Below, piece after piece: positions 44,401 to 50,731 of a stretch of 64,000 bases of DNA. Position 1 is the first letter of the stretch; each line of letters begins with the position of its first letter. Both the position numbers and the translations under genes were made by a program. The DNA is taken from contig JAGUCH010000002.1 in assembly GCA_019096065.1 (NCBI GenBank), forward strand, positions 7,824,501 to 7,888,500, read 5' to 3'. The notes beneath the pieces were generated by a model. That model was not told the origin of the DNA and did not search any database. It was given only the letters and a program-made list of their open reading frames with translations. This DNA comes from Paracyclopina nana (taxonomy: Eukaryota > Arthropoda > Copepoda > Cyclopoida > Cyclopettidae).

Positions 44401-45883
44401 CTTCCTTTACTATCCTTTTTGCGAAAATTACATTCGGCTCTAATTGCTACATTGCATCGAAGCATATTCGCGTGGTGCTCGGCAATTCGTTACAGTTTAC
44501 AATATACCCTTCAACGAACGTCATCACAGGGAGAAAAATACAACAATACCCACTTGTCAACTTAATCGTGTTGTTGCATTTTAGTAGTCGAGCCATTTGT
44601 GAAATGAAATAGTTCTAAGCCTTGCTTTGGTGCATACTACTTTGTGGTACGATTGTAGTAGTTTCGTTTTGCTAAAAATTTCTGACAGCGACAAAATACG
44701 GTAGGTTTTTTTGCATGACTAATAGAGAAAGCAGAGTACGCCTCCAATCACATTTGGATGGGCACTTTTTAGTTGGAGATCGAAGCACACTTTCCTTTTG
44801 GACGTCGGCCTTGGACAAAAAAGTGTTCCACTTGGAATGACAGGGCTTGTGTGCGACATTTTTTAAAGGCCTATTAAGGCTCATGATTTTAGCAAGACTA
44901 TGCAGTTGTCAGGCAATGCCCAGAGAGCCAAATAAAAAAGGCGGCAGCTTTCCTATGGTCTTACCTGCTGCTACTGCTAACTTCTATGACATTCGCAATA
45001 TAAAGTTAAAAAAGTGGTGCATCTCCAGGCCGGGACGATAAAGAGCTTGCGAAAAATAGAATTTTTTCAGCGGCAAGTTTGTTTGAGGAGCAACTGGCAG
45101 CTTGTAGGCTGACCATCAACCTGAAATACAGGCCCCTTGTGGGTGAAAAGTTTGCTCGGAGAGGATCAAACTTGATAGATACATTTCGTTTACGGTCGTT
45201 CTCGGTCGTAGAAATAGGGTACTAGGCCTGCCCATTTCCCCTTTGTCAATGACCTCCTCCTGCTATAATTTTCTGCGGTTTTATTGACTTCTTTGTCTCT
45301 CCTAGGTTAGATAGCAGTGGCACTTGTTGTAAATCATTCAGCTTGGGTCTTCGAAGCGAAACGCACACTCACATGCTATTTGTTGTGGCTGCACTCAACA
45401 TCGTTTGCAGCAGTTGATTATTGCCCAACTCGAGTGGATCCCTAATTAATTTTTGACCTCATTGAAGTACCTACCGCCCACCAATTAGGGGGTATAAAAC
45501 ATGAATTTCGGTTTAATGGAAAAGAGGAACTTTCTTCAAAGGCAATCAAGCTCTCAAAACAACGCTTGGCTGTCCTTGTAGCAGAACTATTATAGCTGCA
45601 ATAATTGTAGTACATAGAGCGGCAACTGGGCAGGGTCCATAATTGTGTTGCTCGCATGCTATATCGTTTGGTGCTCGAGATTCTTGCGCGTTCCATAAAC
45701 AGTAAATATTTCCTTATCAGATGGTAAAACAAATCTTGTCCCAATATTACAGGGGAAGAACCAGCGGCCATCCAGAGCAGTTCGGCCGCAAACCGACGCG
45801 TAAGACGGGCTTCGGAAGGATGCTTTGTGATTGCTGCGCTTCAAATCTGGTGGATGGGGTTGCTTCAGAGGTCGACCTCGTAA
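20406..45883 (+). CDS. Dpr-family (defective proboscis extension response) Ig receptor
   Basis: Neuronal cell-surface protein with two Ig domains; Dpr proteins bind DIP receptors in synaptic partner matching (family knowledge). Six coding exons: 20406-20466, 20835-21106, 23913-24126, 25018-25195, 43892-44028 and 45753-45883. All boundaries are GT-AG and phases agree; the sum is 993 nt, 330 residues. Exon 1 gives a signal peptide (MQLQAVIVVVLTLALKG). Exon 2 has a Tyr/Asp-rich linker, an N-glycosylation site (NHT) and the start of Ig1 (FLHCRV). Exon 3 gives VSWFRK, LTVGRDTFS and GTYLCQ. Exon 4 starts Ig2 (IELHCIV, LFWTHG), and exon 5 ends it (DSGIYSC, HILNG). Exon 6 encodes EEPAAIQ and a hydrophobic tail (CFVIAALQIWWMGLLQ), resembling a GPI or membrane-anchor signal. 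Intron 4 is 18.7 kb and holds the retrotransposon. The paralogue number cannot be assigned. Confidence 0.9.
21107..23912 (+). other. dpr intron 2
   Basis: 2.8 kb between GTAAAT at 21107 and the acceptor TTTTGCAG ending at 23912. It is AT-rich and I see no gene, tRNA or clear transposon in it. Confidence 0.7.
26490..26735 (+). repeat. copy of an intronic repeat family (GGTAACCGAAAATCCCTGGTT)
   Basis: Shares GGTAACCGAAAATCCCTGG, TTTCAATTTCCAAA and TTTGAGAAC with the segment at 26750-26900, with the inverted segment at 27640-27850, and, diverged, with 28950-29080. Part of it (CTATTTTTCATCCGAGCGCA, about 26688-26712) recurs inverted near 27225-27251. It has no coding content. Confidence 0.6.
26930..27212. 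repeat. 18 bp GC-rich minisatellite, ~16 units
   Basis: The unit is GTGCGGGAGACGCTGCCG with a few variants (GATGCTGCCG, GACTTTGTTG, GACATTGCCG). Because 18 is divisible by three and the unit lacks stops, several frames on both strands stay open (for example RETLPGAGDAAGC repeats). These are not real genes. The array is far more GC-rich than its surroundings. Confidence 0.85.
27262..27595. repeat. ~20-24 bp minisatellite (TTGAGGCCGCTCAAGACTAC)
   Basis: Irregular units such as ATTGAGGCCGCTCAAGACTA and AATTGAAGCTGCTTAAGACT follow directly after the 18 bp array. The unit itself has a short dyad (TTGAG...CTCAA). It has no coding content. Confidence 0.75.
29399..29403. repeat. target-site duplication, left copy (CAGGT)
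   Basis: CAGGT immediately precedes the 5' LTR and is repeated at 41156-41160, directly after the 3' LTR. Five base pairs is the usual duplication size for BEL/Pao integration. Confidence 0.9.
29404..29724 (+). repeat. 5' LTR (321 bp)
   Basis: Starts TGTTGCAGG and ends AGAAACA, so it has the usual TG...CA termini. It matches 40835-41155 base for base as far as I could compare. A TATATAAG box at 29601-29608 is the likely promoter. Just after it sits a dyad, AGCTGCGGTGCAGCT (29607-29621), and near the end another, TAGCGTTGCTA (29698-29708). I found no canonical AATAAA. Confidence 0.95.
29601..29608 (+). promoter_or_regulatory. LTR TATA box
   Basis: TATATAAG about 116 bp before the LTR end. 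It would start transcription near 29630, which fits an R region within the LTR. The same box occurs in the 3' LTR at 41032-41039 and could drive transcription rightwards into dpr intron 4. Confidence 0.5.
29727..29744 (+). other. primer-binding site, complementary to tRNA-Lys(CUU)
   Basis: TGGCGCCCAACGTGGGGC begins two bases after the 5' LTR. It is the complement of the 3' end of tRNA-Lys with anticodon CUU as I know it from animal tRNAs (…CCCCACGTTGGGCGCCA). Confidence 0.85.
29805..37634 (+). CDS. BEL/Pao Gag-Pol polyprotein (2609 residues)
   Basis: A single open frame without frameshift. Residues 1 to ~750 are low-complexity, rich in Q, S, T, P and K. About 755-930 is a DUF1759-type Gag domain (VKFDGWDDSQYFTFRENF). 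About 1007-1070 holds Cys/His zinc-knuckle-like motifs (CPQCRGTHTLPQC, CFRCLLGIHNFADC). The aspartic protease has VDSGAQNSYI with D1200. The RT has DISKMFLRFKVD and YVDD (Y1627). RNase H has VFVDAS (D1817), LMELNAA and WTDST. Integrase has an HHCC-like region (HSTVGCGYG... CGICQRR) and catalytic D2226, D2288 and E2348 in TDFCGPF, RSDGGSNY and GLVEAAV. The C-terminus is DUF5641-like (QQGDVDIVLDKE). All catalytic residues I can check are present, so the protein looks functional. The start lies 80 bp after the LTR. Confidence 0.95.
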   Translation: MPKKPSKKFAPPKADVPLPTRQSKRQRKESPWQTSPVNLEQSPYTKAKKKKVPSRGTDAPTILAELLRNKDMSKEEKEDSQPFTSRSKIQRTPPGDTSAWQDLSGIELLGETPGVRSARSYATGVNPQAQRQLPPSEYQLQKQQLEAGGQPSSSAITSHIAAHSDTPFSSSAQLPGMNLGQSYDKRDPSNNAGVTGLATQAQGNPSAQVSEVIDSTQNATTTTAAEDNTVIHGPQTSKQNPETSSTNTTAPVYGVQDDATDPRRLIEKNQVPKAVGDKGSVAGKGEGKGKGPMTQDQRAALADVERLGIYFVELFEEAGNHVALIKRDFKSRRYLPNEYLEEKKNGLGLYLEHFEEVMDEYMLACGAGKTAPTTELRRTYDKCYNSCLLTYNKISRILKDNNLLAPKTKPTPGPHTPHNTPQLSLSQLPSSDTYSPEWNTPTRETIGGTFPHSFASQNHSTSYAPVHNPSVPPPGYAAKSNDPAPKTEYQKRLAELDQQQYYQLRIQENNLLRETQPGRENPMLPRDWRTAYLNRVLEVPTIKPQDNYLQHSLAPTHNRTAQPPPQSQAKSWRNEGSSAKQVTFSNYQALRDPLSPREGLQEHQKQAWQEIVEAYHDSVRQLVAQTDSMKVSISSLDDNQKIKEVQQKTLVAMGRYQARREALLSLVTLDKIPKEDANAYMDAKDVYHSLNELLKHRQKEVPSQPLSILKRDNTLSKSAVSPASQAQHPGGDNFWKDVGDAPPGPGVKPNIKMEPIALVKFDGWDDSQYFTFRENFRTFVHENPTVSFQEKWARLCSLTMGGPAHYAVANKQASYDTYIAALEELDAHYGNEERHLSYLLAQLKSLPPMNKRSYESLMTSQSEVRNVFLQITYMHGQQALKNGQFDTFVFSCLNVEPATQEHMDSWLVNRGLISFTFQHFDSYVKAVLGLHRNKMATKGQFGKEKAKPRLKLMNTLLPEAAVMHVVQEESEDLLTPDDSYEDELIDLSDEVHLLQVMPDKKGTYASCPQCRGTHTLPQCPAFLAMTDQNRMTKLHRIKACFRCLLGIHNFADCDRKTLCQTCNAEDHHTLIHAVWKKKATSQPQRPQRKFNQPIMQTQNTANSEQNTAVKLKEVTNSLAHIQAQLDTLHLQENDNDEQINLTVLAPAPPSKKGEKKKKRGKPLGNPDWRHIPTVCFNVVPVYISNPEKPKSKLLVNVFVDSGAQNSYIRESVANKLGLEGPRDDQLLRMLTTTRWIPSKIVNMKLTTAKGEEFEFVAHTTPEIPDTIKMPPIDSLKQRFQDLTKLHFPDYATNRVADVILGIDQFELMKVVKVVHDKVGEPYVVDIRLGRVVTYSNQVFGRKEPVAMMHAAVIPNEAYQVESNNPPPCDACGGHNGPPPEIIKAIWEPDRVDTLPLNECKRMSINEQKALDILNKTITRLKTKELQMDLMWRDHEPAFRSNRLKVMKDTSALEKRLLLWQPDTYHKTQKEIEEWLDLGFIRLLDPDLEDLDDGRYLDWLLVIRLDKPSMPIRLVFDGARKHDGKSLNDALLPGPKLQSDVHNVLLRARSAPILVVADISKMFLRFKVDPASRKYQRFIWQGQHYEASSVVFGTASAPCMASFAIKHHIASYQVSHPLGYKALNEALYVDDLVAGFETEAQAKQAIQEIREIGAEAGLTFRKWGSSHAEVLESVPKELRVEGVAIEPSEGHVTKALGLYIDTVADQIVYPAIPDSNQGKPTTLRSMTKYVPTQYDPLGLIDPVTLRGALLLQRVHMARRTIPIDWDTALDYIDDEGVQAIVEDFSRYVSDNQKMELLRFPRTTRTRYATSVQLHVFVDASEVAMAAVAYMRVTYPNDEVETTILGSRKQIKPLKEVRAISLMELNAAVLGATYASHLVKELDRVDKVVFWTDSTCVLTWISKPACNWTQYVGRRVTKICEAMGEWPWRKVHTKCNPADYGTRGCTPQELAGSTLWIRGPDYLKKTEEHWPITKIKPTDDELAAVVSQNAEKLKPMKILKAKATTNLHMLVIPPHLQPTPHILHRWKMYRKFDNIDFSRYSRYQHLLRTWTWARRFIQRGVIRFRGPLFAEEIKRAEIQLATMEQQKYLGQELDYFLRNKSWPPRSKLASLDPIIGYYGEIRTKGRLANSQVQWVGRQQLVLIGPMAKAFLNKIHSTVGCGYGVTRYLCDAQITHHVIGARKLMKTILRRCGICQRRTAEAVPPHMGLLPSNAIPLTDLLPFKYVSTDFCGPFKVTFLRSTYDMYVAIFICRHTKAIHVEEVYDLSTEELKRAMDRFIARRGTPYLLRSDGGSNYIGLRNEIAANPRYHELVQKLQTVDWDYLRQFSSEVGVLHWTLSPPHTPHANGLVEAAVKIFKKTFYKHFLHSTPIEIFKTLIVKAEGFVNGRPLGEIDNVIITPNHFLTRGPPGDLTPVIDPSTITTRDRVLQETNACLQAMWEYWTKHIVHQMNKLRTWKNHRPQIQQGDVDIVLDKELFKKRFQWPVARVHRTYEDADGTARRAYVRMMVPYSELPVFYEKSTEVLIPLRCAEPDDTPQALKQVANARLTGNPPAEPPMDAASQDDIESLARRIEVNRLAEVLSRLPPLQPKHDPGPAQLKRETKRPSRLIEEL
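37635..37849 (+). other. inter-ORF spacer of the retrotransposon
   Basis: 215 bp between the Gag-Pol stop and the ORF2 start. It has stops in the Gag-Pol frame, so ORF2 needs its own translation route: a spliced or subgenomic RNA, reinitiation or an internal entry. The sequence just past the ORF2 ATG (GGTAAGAAA) resembles a splice donor, which may be chance. Confidence 0.6.
37850..40696 (+). CDS. retrotransposon ORF2: 948-residue protein with C-terminal zinc knuckles, function unknown
   Basis: This lies where some BEL/Pao elements carry an env-like gene, but I see no signal peptide, transmembrane helix or fusion-like segment. The N-terminus is charged and disordered, with a strong nuclear-localisation-type cluster (KSPKKSKKRKRSS, about residue 47-60) and an acidic/serine tract. 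A central part (about 530-615) has a VVLVDQCLYSG ... TFKVQSGIHEEGRF ... SYVDASLLALTQF pattern faintly like DEDD 3'-5' exonucleases; key acidic positions are not convincing. The C-terminus has a perfect CX2CX4HX4C knuckle (C834, C837, H842, C847), a variant CX4CX4HX4C (C854, C859, H864, C869) and a third CX2CX4HX4H (C876, C879, H884, H888 or H889). A nucleic-acid-binding accessory protein is the best guess. The frame is intact. Confidence 0.85.
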   Translation: MGKKKSRTEGFSVAAQVSSPPNEPPPTVEQDEDMVDVTNNETFDSDPAPAKSPKKSKKRKRSSPAPSSSSSTTDENESQPQDLESDSGSDAEGGEKGKLIAASMLITIPRGQDDDLIYEPSAYFEDRTTPTRRVNNNPPSTVFDFSGAKPLNPEQLEAKALMANLLDLKEVVFEDHLMNLDGKQIIELYSDPTKGILADSAAYGPQMTGDPRTREEKAQCCAAALRADSLRMAALASGCLPSDTLAMWHPNLRPEYLKYQMSVEEEGDLGFRALDTEAMAAAAQASQKYVVFLDCLGRKLMMDAATPGPASQVLHSAPSAIEQIMAFLGHSDRMPIGSLEWVRNFWSAISRNPSLLAATCPPSGPQPLVQDQGPSLPTYQVRPPAPTTAPPSEADGYTCPYLESCITGKAATQACTSKTCIFRSLTVKTGDVLHVTAERWAYYPLERVKDWAKMETGPYDNRRRGFRTFVFYGKNQEWADTKEQLQDLGFFDSIRGAGVATLGTLNWTREALKRRNLLNSRGEQPKSCMAGYVLGAANGVVLVDQCLYSGTTAGFLGHEIPEEVVAILESETTFKVQSGIHEEGRFEEMGVGLKSYVDASLLALTQFPQPGVEPGRMQCSPTYVATRLESPSIPIIVHKDKREKKHAMEGASVVNRAFHINFTEADFSLPFDEWEDNMKLHTFCTMSLPFALMWTAASRAMDLELCSPKADALRYLRLLLSRLVNMPGVNGIGKTSLQRRPWNLVDIHEKAEGRGGVPLRAEWVMMDSCAANSVKHPLPAKKLFLQGLKLSYDACNLDKDLVTFLRDFTGGRPLTWGMLLDYHFQLGALSPHVCDRCGSPDHLDKDCKEENLLCLYPLCRATSHLLFVCHRLWIRCEKCQMYGHMAIHHTDEDFIRVYENFRFCALFNRRTLSLHDCSIYICEFEEEGLVLSLRDEEQLRKVEIPFTM
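40697..40834 (+). other. retrotransposon 3' untranslated region and polypurine tract
   Basis: 138 bp between ORF2 and the 3' LTR. It contains palindromes CCGCGTCGCGG (40724-40734) and CGCGTCGCG (40762-40770), outside any coding frame. It ends in the purine run AGGGGGGAAGA (40824-40834), which abuts the LTR and would prime plus-strand DNA synthesis. Confidence 0.85.
40835..41155 (+). repeat. 3' LTR (321 bp)
   Basis: It has the same length as the 5' LTR and no difference that I can find by eye over 321 bp. It is followed directly by the CAGGT duplication at 41156-41160. Confidence 0.95.
41156..41160. repeat. target-site duplication, right copy (CAGGT)
   Basis: Matches 29399-29403, marking the right edge of the retrotransposon. 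Confidence 0.9.
41701..42075. mobile_element. 375 bp MITE in dpr intron 4
   Basis: The ends are inverted repeats: AGGGCGATCCCATATT at 41701-41716 and AATATGGGAACGCCCT at 42060-42075 (15 of 16 positions complementary). The interior is made of imperfect AAGTTAAGTT / GTTCAGTT units on both strands. TT flanks both ends, but the target duplication is not certain. There is no coding capacity. Confidence 0.6.
44029..45752 (+). other. dpr intron 5
   Basis: 1.7 kb from GTGAGC at 44029 to the acceptor AATATTACAG ending at 45752. I see no gene or clear repeat in it. Confidence 0.7.
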
Positions 45884-48325
45884 TTCCATGGCAAAAGATT
45901 CTACTCGCGTGGAAAGAAAGCCGAGTCCCAAGGGAGACGCGAGAGGTATCTTTGTCATGGTGTGGCCAGAGAGATTCATCAGGAATTGCTGCAACGAACT
46001 GTTAATAAGTGTTACCACACGACTCCTGACTGCAGAACAAACGTGGCATGAACGCTTTTGCAAGTGCGTGCAACTCAACTAAATGTGTTTAATTCTAGCT
46101 GCTACAAATCTTGGCATTAATTTCAACCTCCTTGGTGCCGAGATTGACCTAATTTGCTGAGGAGCCAAGTTTGCTCCAAATCTGCAGATAATCCTGCAAT
46201 GCTTATGTTACTGCAAAACTTGGTCAACTTGCTCCTGCGGGATTGTTGTGTACTATCAATCCTTTTTTAATTGTAAAGGGTTGTCAAGGGTGCCAAATCG
46301 GAATTTTTGAGTATTGCCCCGTAAATCGAAGAATAGTAAATAAACCAGGCTTATATAGCTCACTCGGCTTTCATTTGCTGAAGTTGGGATAAAAGTAGCA
46401 TTTAAGTCCCTTGCTTTTGACCCAATTTTCACGGACATCATTCATAGCCGAATTGATTAACTATATCGCCTTGCTCATGCAGAAATGGAAAAAAGTGGAT
46501 ACCCGTATTCAAGTTGAGCGTGGCACCGTGCAGCGTTTTTATTGGCAAAGCTTTTTTTGTCTCATATTTAAAATCAACGCTTTCAAAACAAATCAGCTTT
46601 CTAATTGTTTATTAGATAAAAGTTGAAATTGAATGTTTGATAAAGCTGAAGGTATTTATGATAAAGTACACTTCCTTACCAAATTGATATTTATAGTATG
46701 CTTTCAAATTGACTTAAAGTCGATCTGATTATATTTGCATCAGGTATAGCGTTCACCATATGAGGATTTTCGTGTTACCACTGAGTTTGGGGCGTAAATG
46801 AACAGGGCATTTGTACGTGATCCTCTTGATGAAAACCTATGAACAGTTCGACCTTGACCAAGCTTGCTTGCCTTTCATCTAACTTCATCATATTTATTCT
46901 TGGTGCAGTATGAGCAACAAACACCATTCATTCTTTGATCAATCTCCAAATAGAAAAAGTTGGCTTGGGAACCAAATTAACGTCCTTCTGTTCTTGGTCG
47001 TTTGATAAAAAAAGTTGAAGCCGCAGTCTGTGGCAATTTTTTTAAACACCAGGCAAACTTCTCGCTGGCCTAGTATCATCTTGTTGTAGTATAGTCAGTC
47101 CTTAAATGAGACTTTGCAACATCTGCTCTGTACGTCGTTGGTAGCCTTGCATGAATACAAAGCAAGAATTGCGAGACGCCAAAAAAGGGGTCTGTAGAAG
47201 GAGCCCTAAAAAGATCCCAATTTTCAAACTTTTCCAGGCCTAGAGCTCTCTTTTGAGCCATTTAGGCTGGCATTGCGTCGATCAAACGTTTTAGCTGCAT
47301 AATTCTACGTGTGGATAAGCATGGGGGAGAAGTGGTGCTGCAAAAAATCTGCGGGAACGGAGCGAGACATTCAAAACCGATGGTACACAATTCCATACAA
47401 ATAAATGTGCCAACACTTTCCGGAGGAGGAAAGAGAAAGCTTTGCAACGACAGCAACCACTTCTGCTCCCTTCTCGCGTTGATATGAGCAGCCGCGTCCG
47501 GATTGAGCCAAATGAGGAAAAATTGCCTTTTGAGAAGACTTTTTCAGACTACGGCATCTGCCGGAGAATTTGATGCAACAATTTCCGCCCGAGAAGAAGA
47601 GGTCCGCCATGCAGCAGCAGCCGAGGACAAAAAACTCATCTCACATTACAATGCGACATCAAGTCGCCTTGTTGCTTACCATTCTTGAAGCTGGCAATTC
47701 CACGGCTCCAACATCCAACATCATGGAGGAGAATATCGAAGGGTTCTTTTGATTTACGTTTTTCCGATAGAATAGATCTTCCTCGTTATTCTAGCTTATT
47801 AAAAGATACGAGGCCGAATGAATATTCCGACGTTGACTTCAAAGGAGCTCTATCTAGAATAACACCAGGTCGGTATCCCATAGGGAATCTTTTTGCAGAA
47901 TTTTCACGGGTTGGTACTCTTTCCAGTTGGCACATTCTTGAGTAGCAAAGGCTTTTTTCCACATTTCGTCAGGAGCGTACTTTGCCCCAAACTAATGGTT
48001 TGCTAGCTCGTCAAAGTTGATGATGGGCCCAAGTAGACCATAACAAGAGTTCTTAATCAGTTGCTCTTCTTTCCAAATGCTCTTTCCTAATTGCAAGCAG
48101 ACGCATATCGATTAAAAAAGGCGAGCAAATTGAAGCTGTACAGCTCGTTCACCTTGGCTCAGGATTGCCTTGCGTGGAAACCAAAGTTGAAGCCACTTTT
48201 CTTCTAGCTCCACCACTTGTGTATAAGGAGTGAAGTCTTTCTTCTTTGAACTTTTTCTCGCCCAAAGTTAGAAGAAAAATCGAATGAAATAAAGTTGGGT
48301 AGCTCTACTACCACGTTATAGTATA
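45884..48325. other. intergenic region 3' of dpr
   Basis: Includes the dpr 3' UTR, whose end I cannot place. There are short open frames only. A candidate tail exon near 47544 was tested and rejected on phase. Confidence 0.5.
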
Positions 48326-48712
48326 CAGTCTGACCGTTCAAAATTGGACGGTACCGGAATCTTAACTTTTTGTCACATATTCAAGAAATACAGGACTTTT
48401 AAATGATAGCGTTGGAAAGATTGAGTCTTTTTCCATCTTTTTTGTAAAAGTAGAAAAAATCAATTCAAAGAGGAAAAAACCTGGAAATTTCAATTTACCC
48501 AAGGCAACCCAGAAAATTGTCACGAAAAAACTGGTGAGTCATTTATTTTTGATGTCACGGGAATTCACTATAATATTTTTCATTTTGTCAGAAAACAAAA
48601 AAGATGTCTAAAGGTTCAAGCTTTCCAACGATACCCATTAAGCCACAAAATTCATGAATTCATAACACAAACTTTTGATTCCCGTACCGTCCAATTTTGA
48701 ACGGTCAGACGG
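48326..48712. mobile_element. Tc1/mariner-like MITE (387 bp)
   Basis: Begins CAGTCTGACCGTTCAAAATT and ends with its inverse (CAATTTTGAACGGTCAGACGG). It is flanked by TA at 48324-48325 and 48713-48714, as expected for TA target duplication. Similarity between the two halves continues inwards (GGAATC, then GTTGGAAAG near 48410 and the inverse CTTTCCAAC near 48628), so the ends are about 150 bp long with mismatches. It contains no transposase. Confidence 0.75.
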
Positions 48713-48714
48713 TA

Positions 48715-49905
48715 TAGGCTAGAATTGCTACGTACGCTTCTTGTGCGTTCGAGCCTATTTTCCTGAGCTATATAGTATGTTATGAGCTAAGTAGTCGAGG
48801 AAAAGGTTTTCATTAAGGGTAAAACATTCTCGGTTGTATGTCATCACCGAGATCCCCTTTCGAATGTGGGATACTGGCAAAAAAGCATCACTTTGATGTC
48901 TATTCATTCATATACACCACGTACGTGCATTGCTTGCGGCCTTTAAGGCGAGTCATCGAGGAGGAAAAGAGGTTCTCGTAAGAGCACAATTATAATATCT
49001 TGCGCTTCCTCAAAGATGGGCCCATTTCTCTTTTCCAAACGGGATTTTTTCCATGGCTCACGATCGTGGCGCGGCAGCAGCCATGACATTTCACTATTTC
49101 AAGCTTGATGCTATCTGTGCCTTTGTCGAGCATGGCAAGCAATTCTTATCCACGTCGTGTGGAAAATGCTCATTTTCGAAGAAAAGTGCAACGCAATTTT
49201 CCAATTCGGAATAAATTTCCTTTGATGATGTGCCTCGCCGTGAAAAAGTTTAGCTTTTGGTCGTGGTTAATGTTATGGGACTTTTGGTGGAATCGCCTTT
49301 TGCCCGCCCAATGTATCTTCGAGTTGAGGCGGAAAGGAAATCCTTCTCTCGAGCTACTATTAGGAAAATGTAGAGCTTTAAATTGGTGGGCTGCAGTAGA
49401 AATTATTTATTCCCAGCCTGCTGCTCCATCAGCATATCCTGGCGCCATCATCAAATACGCCAAGGTATCCAATAATATGAGCGACCCTGATCATGTGACC
49501 CAAACTGGATGCTGGTAAAATAATTAGCATGCATCCAAAAGATGTTCCTCGGAATACAGCATGTATTTACCTGGTAAAGGAGCGGGAAAGTCACGCATCT
49601 GCGATGCGGCATGCATAAGGACACAAAGGATATAAAGACATATTGTGTACCGAGATAAATTATCCGAGCCACATTTTCTCGAGGAAAGAGCGCACACATA
49701 CAAGCTAAACTTTAATTTAGATAGGCATGCCCCATTTTCGAGCTGGCTTGGCCATGGAACTTTGGCACCATGGTCATGTAGCGGAAAAACTCGTTTTCAC
49801 ACTAAGGTCAACATGTGTACTCAAGGTCGGTCGCTACAGAAGCAGTGGAACTTTTTATTCGCATCTCTGTATGGTCATACTCTATATATAAATATGAAAT
49901 GGGCA
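48715..49905. other. intergenic region before the chitin-binding gene
   Basis: A 137-codon open frame at 49105-49518 has no signal peptide or domain I recognise and no codon signature of a gene. Nothing else is supportable. Confidence 0.4.
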
Positions 49906-49906
49906 T

Positions 49907-50731
49907 TTATTCTTGATCGGCGGCGAAATTGGCGGAGGGGCAAGAGCAATCGGCGTTGCAGCTTCCGGGGCATTTGGAGTCCTCTCCGCAGTCGTACCAG
50001 CAACCGCATTCGGGCACATCCACGGGGTCCTTGCAGGTCAGGGAGACGGAGTCAAAGACTTGGCCTTTGGAGCAGCCAAACTTGTTGGGCTCCTTGCCGA
50101 AGAAGCAGGTGAAGAAGAACTGGCAGTCAGTGGGGTGGGGGAAGACGGGATGGGCCTGGAGGAGTCCTTGGGGTCCGATGGTCTCCTTGCCGGGGCAGGT
50201 GAAGCCCTCGATGGTCTTGAGGCCGCCTGTGTTGCCATCGTCATCCCTGGGGCAGATTTTGCCCTCGGGAGAAAGCTCTTCCTCGCGCACGCAAGAGCCG
50301 ATGGAGATGTCGAAGACCAAGGAGGAGACGCAGGGCATCTCGTGCGCCACGCCCTTGTCGCACAGGTAGAACCTTTTGCACTCTTTTGGGTCCTCGTGGT
50401 CGAAAATGCCGTTGGCCCTCGGGCACCTGGGGTCGATGCCAGCTTGAGGCTCTTGGACGAATTCGCGCTTACCGCATTCAATGCCATGGGGGAGCTTGCA
50501 CCTCTCGTGGTTCCTTTGGCTGTCATCGAAGAGGAGCCCGTCCTCGCAAAGCTCGGGTTTGGCTACGTTGTCCTCGCAAACGTAGTAGAGATCGCATTGC
50601 TCAGGGTCCGGAAAAAGACCGTTGGGCTCGGGGCATTTGAAGTTGAAGTTGGAGCCTGCGAACTCGAAATCCTGGTCCTGGGCCTTCGCCAGGGCCAGGC
50701 TGGAGCCAAGTAATAATAGGGTTTTCAACAT
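49907..50731 (-). CDS. obstructor/CPAP3-type chitin-binding protein
   Basis: Secreted cuticle protein of 274 residues, single exon. A signal peptide (MLKTLLLLGSSLALAKAQ) is followed by three CBM14/peritrophin-A domains, each with six Cys: residues ~33-86 (CPEPNGLFPDPEQCDLYYVC), ~102-160 (CPRANGIFDHEDPKECKRFY) and ~178-242 (CPGKETIG... TDCQFFFTC). Three such domains after a signal peptide is the CPAP3/obstructor architecture; these proteins bind chitin in cuticle and tracheal matrix. The tail is unusual: a short Cys-rich extension (GCWYDCGEDSKCPGSCNADC) of about 30 residues. The stop TAA is itself part of an AATAAA (49906-49911 on plus), a possible overlapping poly(A) signal. Codon use is markedly C/G-ending, which also keeps the antisense strand open. 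The obstructor subclass is not assigned. Confidence 0.92.
   Translation of the reverse strand: MLKTLLLLGSSLALAKAQDQDFEFAGSNFNFKCPEPNGLFPDPEQCDLYYVCEDNVAKPELCEDGLLFDDSQRNHERCKLPHGIECGKREFVQEPQAGIDPRCPRANGIFDHEDPKECKRFYLCDKGVAHEMPCVSSLVFDISIGSCVREEELSPEGKICPRDDDGNTGGLKTIEGFTCPGKETIGPQGLLQAHPVFPHPTDCQFFFTCFFGKEPNKFGCSKGQVFDSVSLTCKDPVDVPECGCWYDCGEDSKCPGSCNADCSCPSANFAADQE

Noticed and set aside
47541-47752. Possible last dpr exon with a short hydrophobic stretch (VALLLTILEAG)
   Set aside because: Joined to exon 5 in the required phase it stops after eight codons. The exon at 45753-45883 fits phase and gives the family tail motif EEPAAIQ plus a hydrophobic end.
49105-49518. 137-codon open frame 3' of the Tc1-like MITE
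   Set aside because: It has no signal peptide, domain or splice partner, and its start and codon use look random.
49913-50713. 266-codon open frame on the plus strand opposite the chitin-binding gene
   Set aside because: It is an antisense shadow caused by strong G/C-ending codon use of the real gene; it has no signal peptide or domain, and the minus strand gives three complete CBM14 domains.
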